In this document: positions 1 to 6,035 of the stretch, in pieces | How the letters are laid out: each line of letters starts with the position of its first letter | Position numbering within the stretch: position 1 is the stretch's first letter | Source of the DNA: Paracoccaceae bacterium | GTDB taxonomy: Bacteria; Pseudomonadota; Alphaproteobacteria; Rhodobacterales; Rhodobacteraceae | Assembly: GCA_002401945.1 (NCBI GenBank) | Contig: NVUP01000015.1 | Span: 13,449-19,483 of the forward strand | Direction of reading: 5' to 3' | Length of the DNA stretch: 6,035 bases | Made by a program: the position numbers and the translations under genes | The notes under the pieces: model-generated | The model's input: only the letters and a program-made list of their open reading frames with translations | Told to the model about the DNA's origin: nothing | Databases searched by the model: none

Positions 1-1
1 G

Positions 2-1591
2 CTCGACATCAAAAAGCTGTCCCTGACAATCGCTAGCCTTCCGATCCTGCAAGACGTGTCGCTGTCGGTGGCTCCGGGCGAGATTGTCGCCGTCACCGGC
101 GAAAGCGGATCCGGCAAATCGATGACCGCACTGGCGGTGATGCAACTGCTGCCGGATCTGGCACAGGCCAGCGGCACTATCACGCTGGACGGAACCAACC
201 TGATGGACCAGAGCGAGGCGCAGATGTGTGCCCTGCGCGGCGCCTCGATTGGCATGGTATTTCAGGAACCAATGACCGCGCTGAACCCGGTCAAAACCAT
301 CGGCGATCAGGTGATGGAGACCATCCTGATCCACCAGGCGATGCCGAAGGCCGAGGCCCGGCAACATGCTCAGGATACACTGACCCGCGTCGGCCTGCCC
401 GCCGATCGCTTTCCGCTCAGCCGTTTTCCACACGAATTGTCCGGCGGCCAGCGCCAGCGCGTGGTCATTGCCATGGCCATCGCGCTGCGCCCCAAGCTGC
501 TGATCGCGGATGAGCCAACCACGGCGCTGGATGTCACCACCCAAGCACAGATCCTGACGCTGCTGAAAGACCTGGTGCAGGACTATGGCATGGGGCTGTT
601 GATGATCACCCATGATCTGGCGGTGGTGGCGGATCTGGCTGACAAGATTGTCGTCATGCGGCACGGCAAAGTGGTCGAGACAGGCCAGACTCAGGCTCTG
701 ATACAGAACATGCAGCACCCCTACACCCGGATGCTGTTTGCCGCCTCGAACCATCGGGTGGTGCTGCCCCCTGCCCCTGCTCCGGTGCCGCTTCTGGAGG
801 TGAAACAGGTAGTGCGCGATTACCGCATGCCGCGTACGTCGCTGTTTGCCAAGCCCGGGTATTACCGCGCGGTAGATTTGGTGAATTTCACCCTGAACCG
901 AGGCGAGCGACTGGGGTTAGTCGGTGAATCCGGTTGCGGAAAATCGACCCTAACACGGGCCATTCTGGGGTTAGAGCCGCTTCAGGGAGGCGAAATCCTG
1001 TTGGACGGGACCGCCGTTGCCACCAGCCAGAATGCCAACCTTCGCCGTAAGATGCAGGTTGTGTTCCAAGATCCCTTTGGCAGCTTCAACCCGCGTCACA
1101 AGGTGGACCGGCTGATCACCGAACCGTTTTACCTGCTGGAGTCTCCCCCTAAAGGAAGCGCTCGCAGCGATTTGATTGCCGAGACGCTCATCGCCGTCGG
1201 GTTGTCCCCCGGTGACGCCAACAAATACATTCACCAGTTTTCCGGCGGTCAACGCCAGCGTATCGCCATTGCCCGCGCCCTGATCACCCGCCCCGAACTG
1301 ATCCTGTTCGACGAGGCGGTCTCGGCGCTGGATGTCTCGGTGCGCGCGCAAATCCTCGACCTGCTGGTGGAACTCTGCGAAGCATATTCCTTGACCTATC
1401 TTTTCATCAGCCATGATCTGAACGTGGTCCGCACCATTACCGACCGGGTACTGGTGATGAAGGCGGGCGAGATCGTCGAACAGGGCCCGACCGAATCTGT
1501 GTTTTCCAATCCGCAGCATCCCTATACCCGATCGCTACTGGCCGCCGCGCCGGTGCTGCCTGAATTGGGCAAAGGGGCCGTCGTCGCATGA
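2..1591 (+). CDS. Peptide/nickel-type ABC transporter ATP-binding protein, two fused ATPase domains (5' end outside window)
   Basis: Energises a peptide/opine/nickel-class ABC importer at the cytoplasmic face of the inner membrane; both ATPase subunits (DppD- and DppF-like) are in one chain, as in YejF or GsiA. Seen: domain 1 has Walker A GESGSGKS (98-121), Q-loop VFQEP, signature LSGGQRQR (437-460), Walker B ending in Asp-Glu (509-514) and the switch His (611-613). Domain 2 has GESGCGKS (923-946), VFQDP, FSGGQRQR (1238-1261), Asp-Glu (1310-1315) and His (1412-1414). Each domain ends in the HPYTR motif of the oligopeptide-transporter C-terminal extension (first at 716-730). After the second Walker B Glu the usual Pro is Ala (DEAVSALD), a variant I recall from DppF-like proteins; all catalytic residues remain. 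The frame is open to the window edge, with a typical beta-strand lead-in (LDIKKLSLTI) before the GTG at 56, so that GTG is not the start and only a few codons are likely missing. Substrate cannot be read from the ATPase. The stop overlaps the next gene. Confidence 0.95.
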   Translation, partial: LDIKKLSLTIASLPILQDVSLSVAPGEIVAVTGESGSGKSMTALAVMQLLPDLAQASGTITLDGTNLMDQSEAQMCALRGASIGMVFQEPMTALNPVKTIGDQVMETILIHQAMPKAEARQHAQDTLTRVGLPADRFPLSRFPHELSGGQRQRVVIAMAIALRPKLLIADEPTTALDVTTQAQILTLLKDLVQDYGMGLLMITHDLAVVADLADKIVVMRHGKVVETGQTQALIQNMQHPYTRMLFAASNHRVVLPPAPAPVPLLEVKQVVRDYRMPRTSLFAKPGYYRAVDLVNFTLNRGERLGLVGESGCGKSTLTRAILGLEPLQGGEILLDGTAVATSQNANLRRKMQVVFQDPFGSFNPRHKVDRLITEPFYLLESPPKGSARSDLIAETLIAVGLSPGDANKYIHQFSGGQRQRIAIARALITRPELILFDEAVSALDVSVRAQILDLLVELCEAYSLTYLFISHDLNVVRTITDRVLVMKAGEIVEQGPTESVFSNPQHPYTRSLLAAAPVLPELGKGAVVA

Positions 1592-2061
1592 GCCTGACAC
1601 TTGCCCTCATCTTGCCGCGCGAAGCCAACTTTCTGGCCGCAGCACTTGCCCCCTATTTTGGCGAAGTCGCACCAACAGCGGGCGTCAATCCGGACGATCG
1701 CGCCGAACAGTTTCTACACCGCAAGGATGTCACTGCATTCTGGATCAAGAAACAAACCGCACGTATCGGCTTTGCCATTGTTTTGAACCTGCCGGAAGAC
1801 CGGCGCGAGCTGTCCGAGTTCGCAATCTTCCCCAAACACCGGCGTCAGGGATTTGGCTATGAGGCTGCGCAGATACTGTTGCAGGAATTTCCCGGCCGCT
1901 GGCGCATGGGCTTATCCGCCCACTCCAAGCAGGCCGCTGCTTTTTGGGGTACTTGTCTCAGCGGAATGCCCGGCGTCCGCGACTTGCGCGCTGGGGCTCC
2001 ATATACTGAACATCAGATCAAAAGTTACACATTCGACATAGCAGGACCACATGATGACTGA
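1588..2061 (+). CDS. GNAT family N-acetyltransferase
   Basis: Predicted cytoplasmic acetyl-CoA-dependent N-acetyltransferase of 157 residues, a normal length for a single GNAT domain. Seen: an acidic beta strand followed by the acetyl-CoA pyrophosphate-binding motif A (ELSEFAIFPKHRRQGFG, residues 74-90, with Arg85, Gly88 and Gly90 fitting R/Q-x-x-G-x-G), then a helix and a late A-x-F-W segment (residues 117-120) typical of motif B. The overall pattern resembles the small uncharacterised 'predicted acetyltransferase' group related to COG5628 (recognition from memory, not a search). Its ATG shares the ATGA overlap with the stop of the ABC ATPase gene. The only ribosome-site candidate is a loose purine run (AAAGGGG, 1571-1577) 10 nt upstream, so translation probably depends on re-initiation. 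The acceptor is unknown; co-expression with a peptide-type transporter and an aldehyde dehydrogenase suggests an amine or amino compound handled by the same pathway (inference). Confidence 0.85.
   Translation: MSLTLALILPREANFLAAALAPYFGEVAPTAGVNPDDRAEQFLHRKDVTAFWIKKQTARIGFAIVLNLPEDRRELSEFAIFPKHRRQGFGYEAAQILLQEFPGRWRMGLSAHSKQAAAFWGTCLSGMPGVRDLRAGAPYTEHQIKSYTFDIAGPHDD
2043..2046 (+). promoter_or_regulatory. Ribosome binding site for the aldehyde dehydrogenase gene
   Basis: AGGA inside the end of the GNAT gene. It is 4 nt from the first of two adjacent ATG codons (2051) and 7 nt from the second (2054). The 7-nt spacing is more usual, so the second ATG may be the main start; the difference is a single Met. 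Confidence 0.5.
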
Positions 2062-3511
2062 CACAAATCCTCTCTGGTTTGATCCCACCACCTGCCTGAT
2101 CGGCGGCCAGTGGATCGCCCCAGCCAGCGGTGAAACCCTGGCCCTGGTGAACCCCTCGGATGGCAGCGCAATTTGCCAGATCGCCCGTGGTGGTGCTGCG
2201 GATATTGACGCAGCGGTGCAGGCCGCCGAGGCCGCACTGAACGGGGATTGGGGGCGCATGACGGCGCTGGAGCGTGGCCGTATCCTGACCCGGATTGGTC
2301 AACTGGTGTTGGAACGGGTCGATCAACTTGCCGCACTTGAGGCGATGGATGTCGGCAAGCCGCTGACCCAGGCCCGTGCGGATGCGGTGGCGCTGGCGCG
2401 TTATATGGAATTCTATGGCGGTGCGGCGGACAAGGTGATGGGCGAGACCATTCCCTATCTGGATGGCTACACCGTCTACACTCTGCGTGAACCACATGGG
2501 GTCACCGGCCATATCGTACCGTGGAACTACCCGATGCAGATCATCGGACGCTCAGTCGGCGCGGCGCTGGCGATGGGCAATGCAGCGGTGTTGAAACCCG
2601 CCGAGGAAGCCTGCCTGACCGCACTGGCATTCGCCCATATCGCGGTTGAGGCCGGACTGCCTGCAGGGGCGCTGAACGTGGTGCCGGGACTGGGGGTCGA
2701 GGCCGGGGCCGCACTGTCGTCGCATCCAGACATACAGCACATCTCGTTCACTGGGTCAGTTGCCACCGGCGCACTGGTGCAGCAGGCTGCGGGTAAGAAC
2801 GTGGTGCCAGTGACGCTGGAACTGGGCGGCAAGTCGCCACAACTGGTGTTTGATGACGCCGATCTGGACGCCGCACTGCCGTTTCTAGTCAACGCTGGCA
2901 TCCAGAATGCCGGGCAGACCTGCTCGGCCTCGTCGCGCATTCTGGTGCAGCGTGGGGTCTATGACGAAGTTGTTGCGCGCATGAGTGCCGCCTATGGTGA
3001 GTTGACGGTTGGCCCGGCAAGTGAGGATCTGCGACTGGGGCCGCTGATTTCCATGCGGCAGAAAGATATTGTCGAAGGATTCTTGGCCCAAGGTGCAGAC
3101 CTGACCATCGCAGCGCAGGGGAAAATCGTGGAGCACGCGCCTTCGAAAGGGGCCTATGTCCGCCCAACCCTGTTTGCTGACGTCCCCGCCGATCACCCAT
3201 TGGCACTGGATGAAATCTTTGGCCCGGTGCAGGTTATCATTCCGTTTGACACTGAAGAAGAGGCGCTCGAAATCGCCAATTCCACCGAGTTTGGTCTGGT
3301 TGCCAGCATCTGGAGCCGCGATGGTGCCCGCCAAATGCGACTGGCCAAAAAGCTGCGCGCTGGTCAGGTGTTTATCAACAATTACGGTGCTGGTGGCGGA
3401 GTCGAGCTGCCGTTTGGCGGGGTCGGAAAGTCCGGTCATGGCCGCGAAAAAGGCTTTGAAGCGTTGTACGGATTTTCGCAGTTGAAAACCGTCGCCGCGC
3501 ATCACGGCTAG
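2051..3511 (+). CDS. NAD(P)-dependent aldehyde dehydrogenase, betaine-aldehyde-dehydrogenase-like
   Basis: Oxidises an aldehyde to the carboxylic acid with NAD(P)+ in the cytoplasm. The 486 residues are full length for the ALDH superfamily. Seen: the oxyanion-hole Asn159 in PWNYP, cofactor-binding Lys182 in LKPAE, Rossmann glycines in FTGSVATG (Gly235, Gly240), general base Glu257 in LELGGKSP, nucleophile Cys291 in NAGQTCSASSR, Glu388 in EIFGP, and the C-terminal FGGVGKSGHGREKG segment. All catalytic residues are intact. The style is that of the betaine aldehyde / gamma-aminobutyraldehyde / phenylacetaldehyde dehydrogenase families, but the segment before the last motif (FINNYGAGGGVELPFGG) lacks the Trp seen in typical BetB (WINTW), so I do not assign betB or a definite substrate. 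The start overlaps the GNAT gene by 11 nt at a double ATG, and the stop is TAG. As third gene of the cluster it likely acts on a compound brought in by the ABC transporter or a product of it (inference). Confidence 0.93.
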   Translation: MMTDTNPLWFDPTTCLIGGQWIAPASGETLALVNPSDGSAICQIARGGAADIDAAVQAAEAALNGDWGRMTALERGRILTRIGQLVLERVDQLAALEAMDVGKPLTQARADAVALARYMEFYGGAADKVMGETIPYLDGYTVYTLREPHGVTGHIVPWNYPMQIIGRSVGAALAMGNAAVLKPAEEACLTALAFAHIAVEAGLPAGALNVVPGLGVEAGAALSSHPDIQHISFTGSVATGALVQQAAGKNVVPVTLELGGKSPQLVFDDADLDAALPFLVNAGIQNAGQTCSASSRILVQRGVYDEVVARMSAAYGELTVGPASEDLRLGPLISMRQKDIVEGFLAQGADLTIAAQGKIVEHAPSKGAYVRPTLFADVPADHPLALDEIFGPVQVIIPFDTEEEALEIANSTEFGLVASIWSRDGARQMRLAKKLRAGQVFINNYGAGGGVELPFGGVGKSGHGREKGFEALYGFSQLKTVAAHHG

Positions 3512-3573
3512 AGCGCCCCGGCAAAATCTTGGACCGCTTCGTCGAATGCTATTTAGCCCGGCACCGCCGAGCC

Positions 3574-3624
3574 GCGCCTGACCTTCCCCCCGGGAAGGCG
3601 CTTTGCACCTCCCCAAGGTCAGGC
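3574..3624. repeat. Overlapping inverted repeats forming two alternative hairpins
   Basis: Structure A pairs CCTTCCC (3582-3588) with GGGAAGG (3592-3598) around a 3-nt loop. It can instead use GCGCC (3574-3578) with GGCGC (3597-3601) outside TTCCC/GGGAA, leaving a 5-nt bulge. Structure B pairs GCCTGACCTT (3576-3585) with AAGGTCAGGC (3615-3624), a perfect 10-bp stem. Inside it GGGAAGG (3592-3598) can pair with CCTCCCC (3608-3614) with one mismatch. A and B share the left arm and cannot form together. It lies 63 nt after the aldehyde dehydrogenase stop. It could be a transcript 3' end stabiliser, a terminator lacking a T-run, or a copy of a REP-like intergenic repeat; these are not separable from one copy. 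Confidence 0.65.
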
Positions 3625-3697
3625 CCGCCCCTCATTGCTGTGGGGTATGAGTAGCAAGTTGGATGGAGCTAATTTTAGGTCAGCAGTATTGATTCAT

Positions 3698-3715
3698 TGT
3701 TTCGCGCGCGAAACA
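3698..3715. repeat. Perfect 18-bp palindrome, parS-like or hairpin
   Basis: TGTTTCGCGCGCGAAACA is its own reverse complement over all 18 positions. The arms TGTTTC/GAAACA equal those of the chromosomal ParB site (TGTTTCACGTGAAACA), but the core is six bases instead of four. The inner 16 bp fit the pattern GTT-N4-GC-N4-AAC that I recall for RepABC plasmid parS sites. It could also fold as a 7-bp stem with a 4-nt loop and serve as a bidirectional terminator, but neither strand shows a T-run after it. The palindrome is certain; its function is not. Confidence 0.6.
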
Positions 3716-3758
3716 TTTCACGGGGATATTGCGGTTCAAGAAGGCTCGGATCGGGTGG

Positions 3759-5048
3759 TTAGACCTCCACCTTGATCCGCTCTTGCTCGCCCACCCCAAA
3801 GACCCGCTTATAACGCTCGATCTCATCCTGTGGGCCCAACGCTTTTTCTGGGTTGTCCGACAGCTTTACCGTCGGGTGCCCATTGGCTGATACCGCCTTG
3901 CAGACCAGCGAGAACGGCGCCAAACCATCGTTCGGAACCAGCCCCCGGAAGTCATTGGTCAGCAGGGTGCCCCACCCAAACGAGACATTCACCCGACCAG
4001 AAAACTGGGCGTGCAGAGCAGCGATCATTTCAACGTCCAGCCCATCCGAGAAGATCACCCGTTTCTGACTGGGATCCTCGCCGCGCTGCTGCCACCAGTT
4101 GATGGCAATTTCTGCCGCAGTCGCCGGGTCACCGCTGTCAATGCGAATGCCGGTCCAGCGGTTCAGCCATTCCGGCGCGCGGTCCAGAAAGCCTTTGGTC
4201 CCATAGGTATCGGGCAGGATGATACGCAGGTTACCCTCATGCTCGTCGTGCCAGTCCGACAAAACGTCATAGGGGGCCTGTGCCAGCGCCGCGTCATCTT
4301 CGGCCAGGGCGGAATAAACCATTGGCAATTCATGCGCATTGGTGCCAATCGCTTCGACTTCGCGGCGCATCGCAATTTTACAATTCGAAGTGCCAGTGAA
4401 CTTACTGCCCAAGCCCTCTCTCATCGCCTGCACGCACCAATCCTGCCACAGGAACGAATGGCGGCGACGGGTGCCAAAGTCAGCAATGCTGAGCCCGTCA
4501 ACCTGGCGCAGCTGTTCAATTTTCTCCCAAACCTTGGTCATGGCGCGAGCGTAAAGCACCTGCAGTTCAAACCGATCCATGCCGTTTAAAACAGTGCGAC
4601 TGCGCAACTCCATCAACACTGCCAACGCTGGGATCTCCCACATCATCACCTCGGGCCAGCTGCCTTCAAAGGTCAGCTCATACTGGTCGCCCCTGCGCTC
4701 CAAATGGTAGGGCGGCAGGCGCAGGTTTTCAAACCACTCCATAAAGTCAGGCCGGAACATCTGCCGTTTTCCATAAAACGTATTGCCGCGAAGCCAGGTG
4801 CTTTCACCACGCGACAGTGTCAGCGTACGAATATGGTCCAGTTGTTCGCGCAGCTCACCTTCGTCGACCAGCCGAGCCAGAGGCACCTGCAATGACCGAT
4901 TGATCAGTGAAAACGTCACCCTGGTGTCCGCCTTGTTGCGGAACACCGATTGGCACATCAGCAGCTTGTAGAAGTCGGTGTCGATCAACGACCGTACGAT
5001 CGGATCAATCTTCCATTTGTGGTTATAAACCCGGGTTGCAATATCCAC
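3759..5048 (-). CDS. pncB: Nicotinate phosphoribosyltransferase
   Basis: Joins nicotinate and PRPP to give nicotinate mononucleotide, coupled to ATP hydrolysis (EC 6.3.4.21), the entry step of the Preiss-Handler NAD salvage route in the cytoplasm. Seen, numbered from the GTG start: the N-terminal family motif LIDTDFYKLLM (21-31), FGTRRRHSF (191-199), GTSNCKIA (219-226), GTNAHELPM with His239 at the place of the histidine phosphorylated during catalysis, the phosphate-binding IRIDSGDP (301-308), IFSDGLD (332-338), FGWGT (357-361) and KLSDNPEKALGP (395-406). The frame is open up to an ATG at 5168, but that start would overlap the kinase gene by 41 nt and add a non-conserved tail. ATGs at 5072 and 5060 have no ribosome site. 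The GTG at 5048 has GAGG 6 nt upstream and gives 429 residues, within the family range. The stop is TAA. No pncA is visible beside it. The upstream kinase gene is on the same strand with a 79-nt gap. Confidence 0.96.
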   Translation of the reverse strand: MDIATRVYNHKWKIDPIVRSLIDTDFYKLLMCQSVFRNKADTRVTFSLINRSLQVPLARLVDEGELREQLDHIRTLTLSRGESTWLRGNTFYGKRQMFRPDFMEWFENLRLPPYHLERRGDQYELTFEGSWPEVMMWEIPALAVLMELRSRTVLNGMDRFELQVLYARAMTKVWEKIEQLRQVDGLSIADFGTRRRHSFLWQDWCVQAMREGLGSKFTGTSNCKIAMRREVEAIGTNAHELPMVYSALAEDDAALAQAPYDVLSDWHDEHEGNLRIILPDTYGTKGFLDRAPEWLNRWTGIRIDSGDPATAAEIAINWWQQRGEDPSQKRVIFSDGLDVEMIAALHAQFSGRVNVSFGWGTLLTNDFRGLVPNDGLAPFSLVCKAVSANGHPTVKLSDNPEKALGPQDEIERYKRVFGVGEQERIKVEV

Positions 5049-5054
5049 CGGTGA

Positions 5055-5058
5055 CCTC
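5055..5058 (-). promoter_or_regulatory. Ribosome binding site that decides the pncB start
   Basis: On the minus strand GAGG lies 6 nt before the GTG at 5048. The in-frame ATGs at 5060 and 5072 have no purine-rich Shine-Dalgarno match upstream, and the GAGG itself overlaps the ATG at 5060. This supports GTG initiation. Confidence 0.6.
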
Positions 5059-5075
5059 ATTCGTTGGTTCATTGG

Positions 5076-5104
5076 TTGATAAGACAGCGCGGCGCCGGGA
5101 GCAA
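5076..5104 (-). promoter_or_regulatory. Possible pncB promoter
   Basis: On the minus strand TTGCTC (5104-5099) and TATCAA (5081-5076) are separated by 17 nt. They match the sigma-70 consensus at 3 of 6 and 4 of 6 positions. Position between the kinase stop and the pncB start is right, but the match is weak; read-through from the kinase gene is equally possible. Confidence 0.2.
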
Positions 5105-5105
5105 G

Positions 5106-5127
5106 AAAATCAGCACCTCGCTGAGGT
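5106..5127 (-). terminator. Weak intrinsic terminator candidate after the sensor kinase gene
   Basis: Directly after the kinase stop (TAA, 5130-5128) the minus strand reads ACCTC-AGC-GAGGT, a perfect 5-bp stem with a 3-nt loop (5127-5115), then GCTGA and a run of four T (5109-5106). An alternative pairing of GCACCT, which spans the stop codon, with AGGTGC gives a 6-bp stem. Stem and T-run are both short, so partial termination is the most that can be argued. Confidence 0.35.
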
Positions 5128-6035
5128 TTAGGTGCCCGCGCCATGGCGTTGCAACACGGCCAAGACATCTCTGCGGTTCAGAGGTTTGCTCAGAAATTCG
5201 TCCATGCCTGCCTGCAGGCAGGCCTCGCGGTCGCTGTCAAAGGCGTTGGCGGTCAGTGCCACGATCACCGGCTGCGTCCCCCCTCCACTACGAATGGCGC
5301 GGGTGGCATCGATGCCGCTCATCACGGGCATCGACATGTCCATAAACACCAGATCCGGCTTCATCGCCTGAACCTTTTCAACCGCTTCGCTGCCATCGCA
5401 GGCAAATTCCAATTGGATCGGAATATCGCGCAGGAATTTGCGCATCACCAGCCGGTTCACTTTGTTGTCTTCGGCCACCAGAATCCTCATGCCATCGCGG
5501 ACGGAAGGAATATCACCTTTGGCATCGGGTGTGTCCAACTGTGTAACAACTGGAGCCTGCGCGGCCGCCAACTGTAGCGTCACTATAAAACTGGATCCAA
5601 CCCCCAGTTCGGACCGGACAGTAATTTCGCCCCCCATCGCCCTAGCCAGTTTGCACGCAATGGTGAGGCCAAGACCGGTGCCTCCGAACCGGCGGGTTGT
5701 GGTGGTTTCGGCCTGCGAAAACCGCTCAAATACATGATCAATCTTGTTTTCCGGAATACCGATCCCAGTGTCTGCCACCGAGAAACTCAACTCCAGGTCA
5801 TCCCCTTCAACTTGGATATTCAGCGCCACCCGCACTTCTCCCGCGTCGGTGAACTTGACGGCATTTCCCACCAGATTCAGTAGAATTTGGCGAATTCTGC
5901 GATCATCTCCGTGGACGTGCTTTGGCATCTCATCCGGCACATCCAGGACAAGACATAGCCCCTTTGCCTGTGCCTGGGGCTCCAACAGGCGAAGCGTTTC
6001 CTGAAAACACCTGCGAATATCAAAGTCCACACGCG
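5128..6035 (-). CDS. Hybrid sensor histidine kinase, C-terminal ATPase and receiver domains (5' end outside window)
   Basis: A two-component hybrid kinase that phosphorylates itself and passes the phosphate to its own receiver domain. Only the C-terminal ~302 residues are present; the sensor region and the phosphorylated-His dimerisation helix lie to the right. Numbered from the in-frame GTG at 6030: HATPase_c domain ~40-155 with N-box Asn56 (LVGNAVKF), G1 box DTGIGIP (Asp87), F-box FERFSQ and G2 box GGTGLGL (116-122); a linker ~156-178; receiver domain ~181-297 with the acidic pocket Glu187-Asp188, phospho-acceptor Asp231 in FMDMSMPVMSG, Thr260 and Lys282 (FLSKPL). All key residues are intact. 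There is no Hpt domain after the receiver, so a separate phosphotransfer protein or direct partner is likely. The GTG at 6030 is internal: the frame continues to the window edge and the ATPase fold needs its preceding region. Overall style is BarA/ArcB-like, but signal and target cannot be told from this part. pncB follows 79 nt downstream. Confidence 0.93.
   Translation of the reverse strand, partial: RVDFDIRRCFQETLRLLEPQAQAKGLCLVLDVPDEMPKHVHGDDRRIRQILLNLVGNAVKFTDAGEVRVALNIQVEGDDLELSFSVADTGIGIPENKIDHVFERFSQAETTTTRRFGGTGLGLTIACKLARAMGGEITVRSELGVGSSFIVTLQLAAAQAPVVTQLDTPDAKGDIPSVRDGMRILVAEDNKVNRLVMRKFLRDIPIQLEFACDGSEAVEKVQAMKPDLVFMDMSMPVMSGIDATRAIRSGGGTQPVIVALTANAFDSDREACLQAGMDEFLSKPLNRRDVLAVLQRHGAGT

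Larger units (their letters stand above)
3512..3758. other. Convergent intergenic region with strong dyad symmetry
   Basis: This 247-nt stretch lies between two gene ends that face each other, so it needs no promoter for either neighbour. It contains two overlapping GC-rich hairpins on the left and an 18-bp palindrome on the right, described separately. The stretch 3655-3720 is visibly richer in A/T than the flanking genes. I see no convincing gene in it. No hairpin here is followed by a clear T-run on either strand, so classical intrinsic termination is not obvious. Confidence 0.7.

Noticed and set aside
971..1519. 182-codon minus-strand frame opposite the second ABC ATPase domain
   Set aside because: The sense strand carries an intact conserved ATPase; long antisense frames are common in GC-rich coding DNA, and this one shows no domain.
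2885..3616. 243-codon minus-strand frame opposite the aldehyde dehydrogenase, extending into the gap
   Set aside because: Shadow of the real gene: low-complexity Arg/Gly-rich product with no motifs, opposite all the catalytic residues of the ALDH.
3576..3624. Inverted repeats as ends of an insertion element remnant
   Set aside because: The repeats enclose only 29 nt, with no target duplication and no transposase trace; a hairpin is the simpler reading.
3698..3715. TGT-N12-ACA match, the form of a PpsR/CrtJ photosynthesis-gene operator
   Set aside because: Any long palindrome with TGT ends fits it; there is no photosynthesis gene and no promoter-facing gene next to it.
3647..3775. Small plus-strand frame of 42 codons in the convergent gap, beginning MSSKLDGANFRSAV
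   Set aside because: No ribosome site, no recognised motif, it runs through the 18-bp palindrome and ends inside the 3' end of pncB. Most likely chance.
4011..4589. 192-codon plus-strand frame opposite pncB
   Set aside because: No motif or ribosome site; pncB is clearly the coding strand here.
5143..5577. 144-codon plus-strand frame opposite the kinase receiver domain
   Set aside because: His/Arg-rich translation of the complement of a conserved receiver domain; no independent support.

Overview
The window is GC-rich bacterial DNA with strong G/C at third codon positions. Its gene content (a fused peptide-type ABC ATPase, a GNAT protein, a betaine-aldehyde-dehydrogenase-like enzyme, PncB and a hybrid sensor kinase) and protein style suggest an alphaproteobacterium, most likely the Roseobacter/Rhodobacterales group. 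That placement is inference from resemblance; the window has no rRNA or other decisive marker.

Layout. The left part (1-3511) is a tight plus-strand cluster. It holds the 3' portion of a two-domain peptide/nickel-type ABC transporter ATPase (DppD-DppF fused in one chain; its start lies left of the window), a small GNAT N-acetyltransferase whose start overlaps the ATPase stop (ATGA), and an NAD(P)-dependent aldehyde dehydrogenase overlapping the GNAT gene by 11 nt. The overlaps imply one operon with translational coupling. The solute-binding protein and permeases are presumably encoded to the left. A reasonable but unproven reading is uptake of a small peptide- or amine-like compound followed by acetyl transfer and/or aldehyde oxidation.

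The right part (3759-6035) is on the minus strand. It holds the C-terminal half of a hybrid sensor histidine kinase (ATPase domain plus receiver domain; its N-terminus lies right of the window), followed after 79 nt by pncB, encoding nicotinate phosphoribosyltransferase of NAD salvage. The true pncB start is probably a GTG at 5048 rather than the upstream ATGs. A short hairpin with a weak T-run just after the kinase stop may partly separate the two genes.

The two clusters converge on a 247-nt non-coding stretch (3512-3758), the most structured part of the window. It carries two mutually exclusive GC-rich hairpins (3574-3624) and a perfect 18-bp palindrome (3698-3715) whose arms match those of ParB centromere sites (parS), though its core is 2 bp longer than chromosomal parS. 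I see no mobile element, CRISPR array, RNA gene or clearly new system. The genes are recognisable families, and the intergenic structure is the main item worth a second look.
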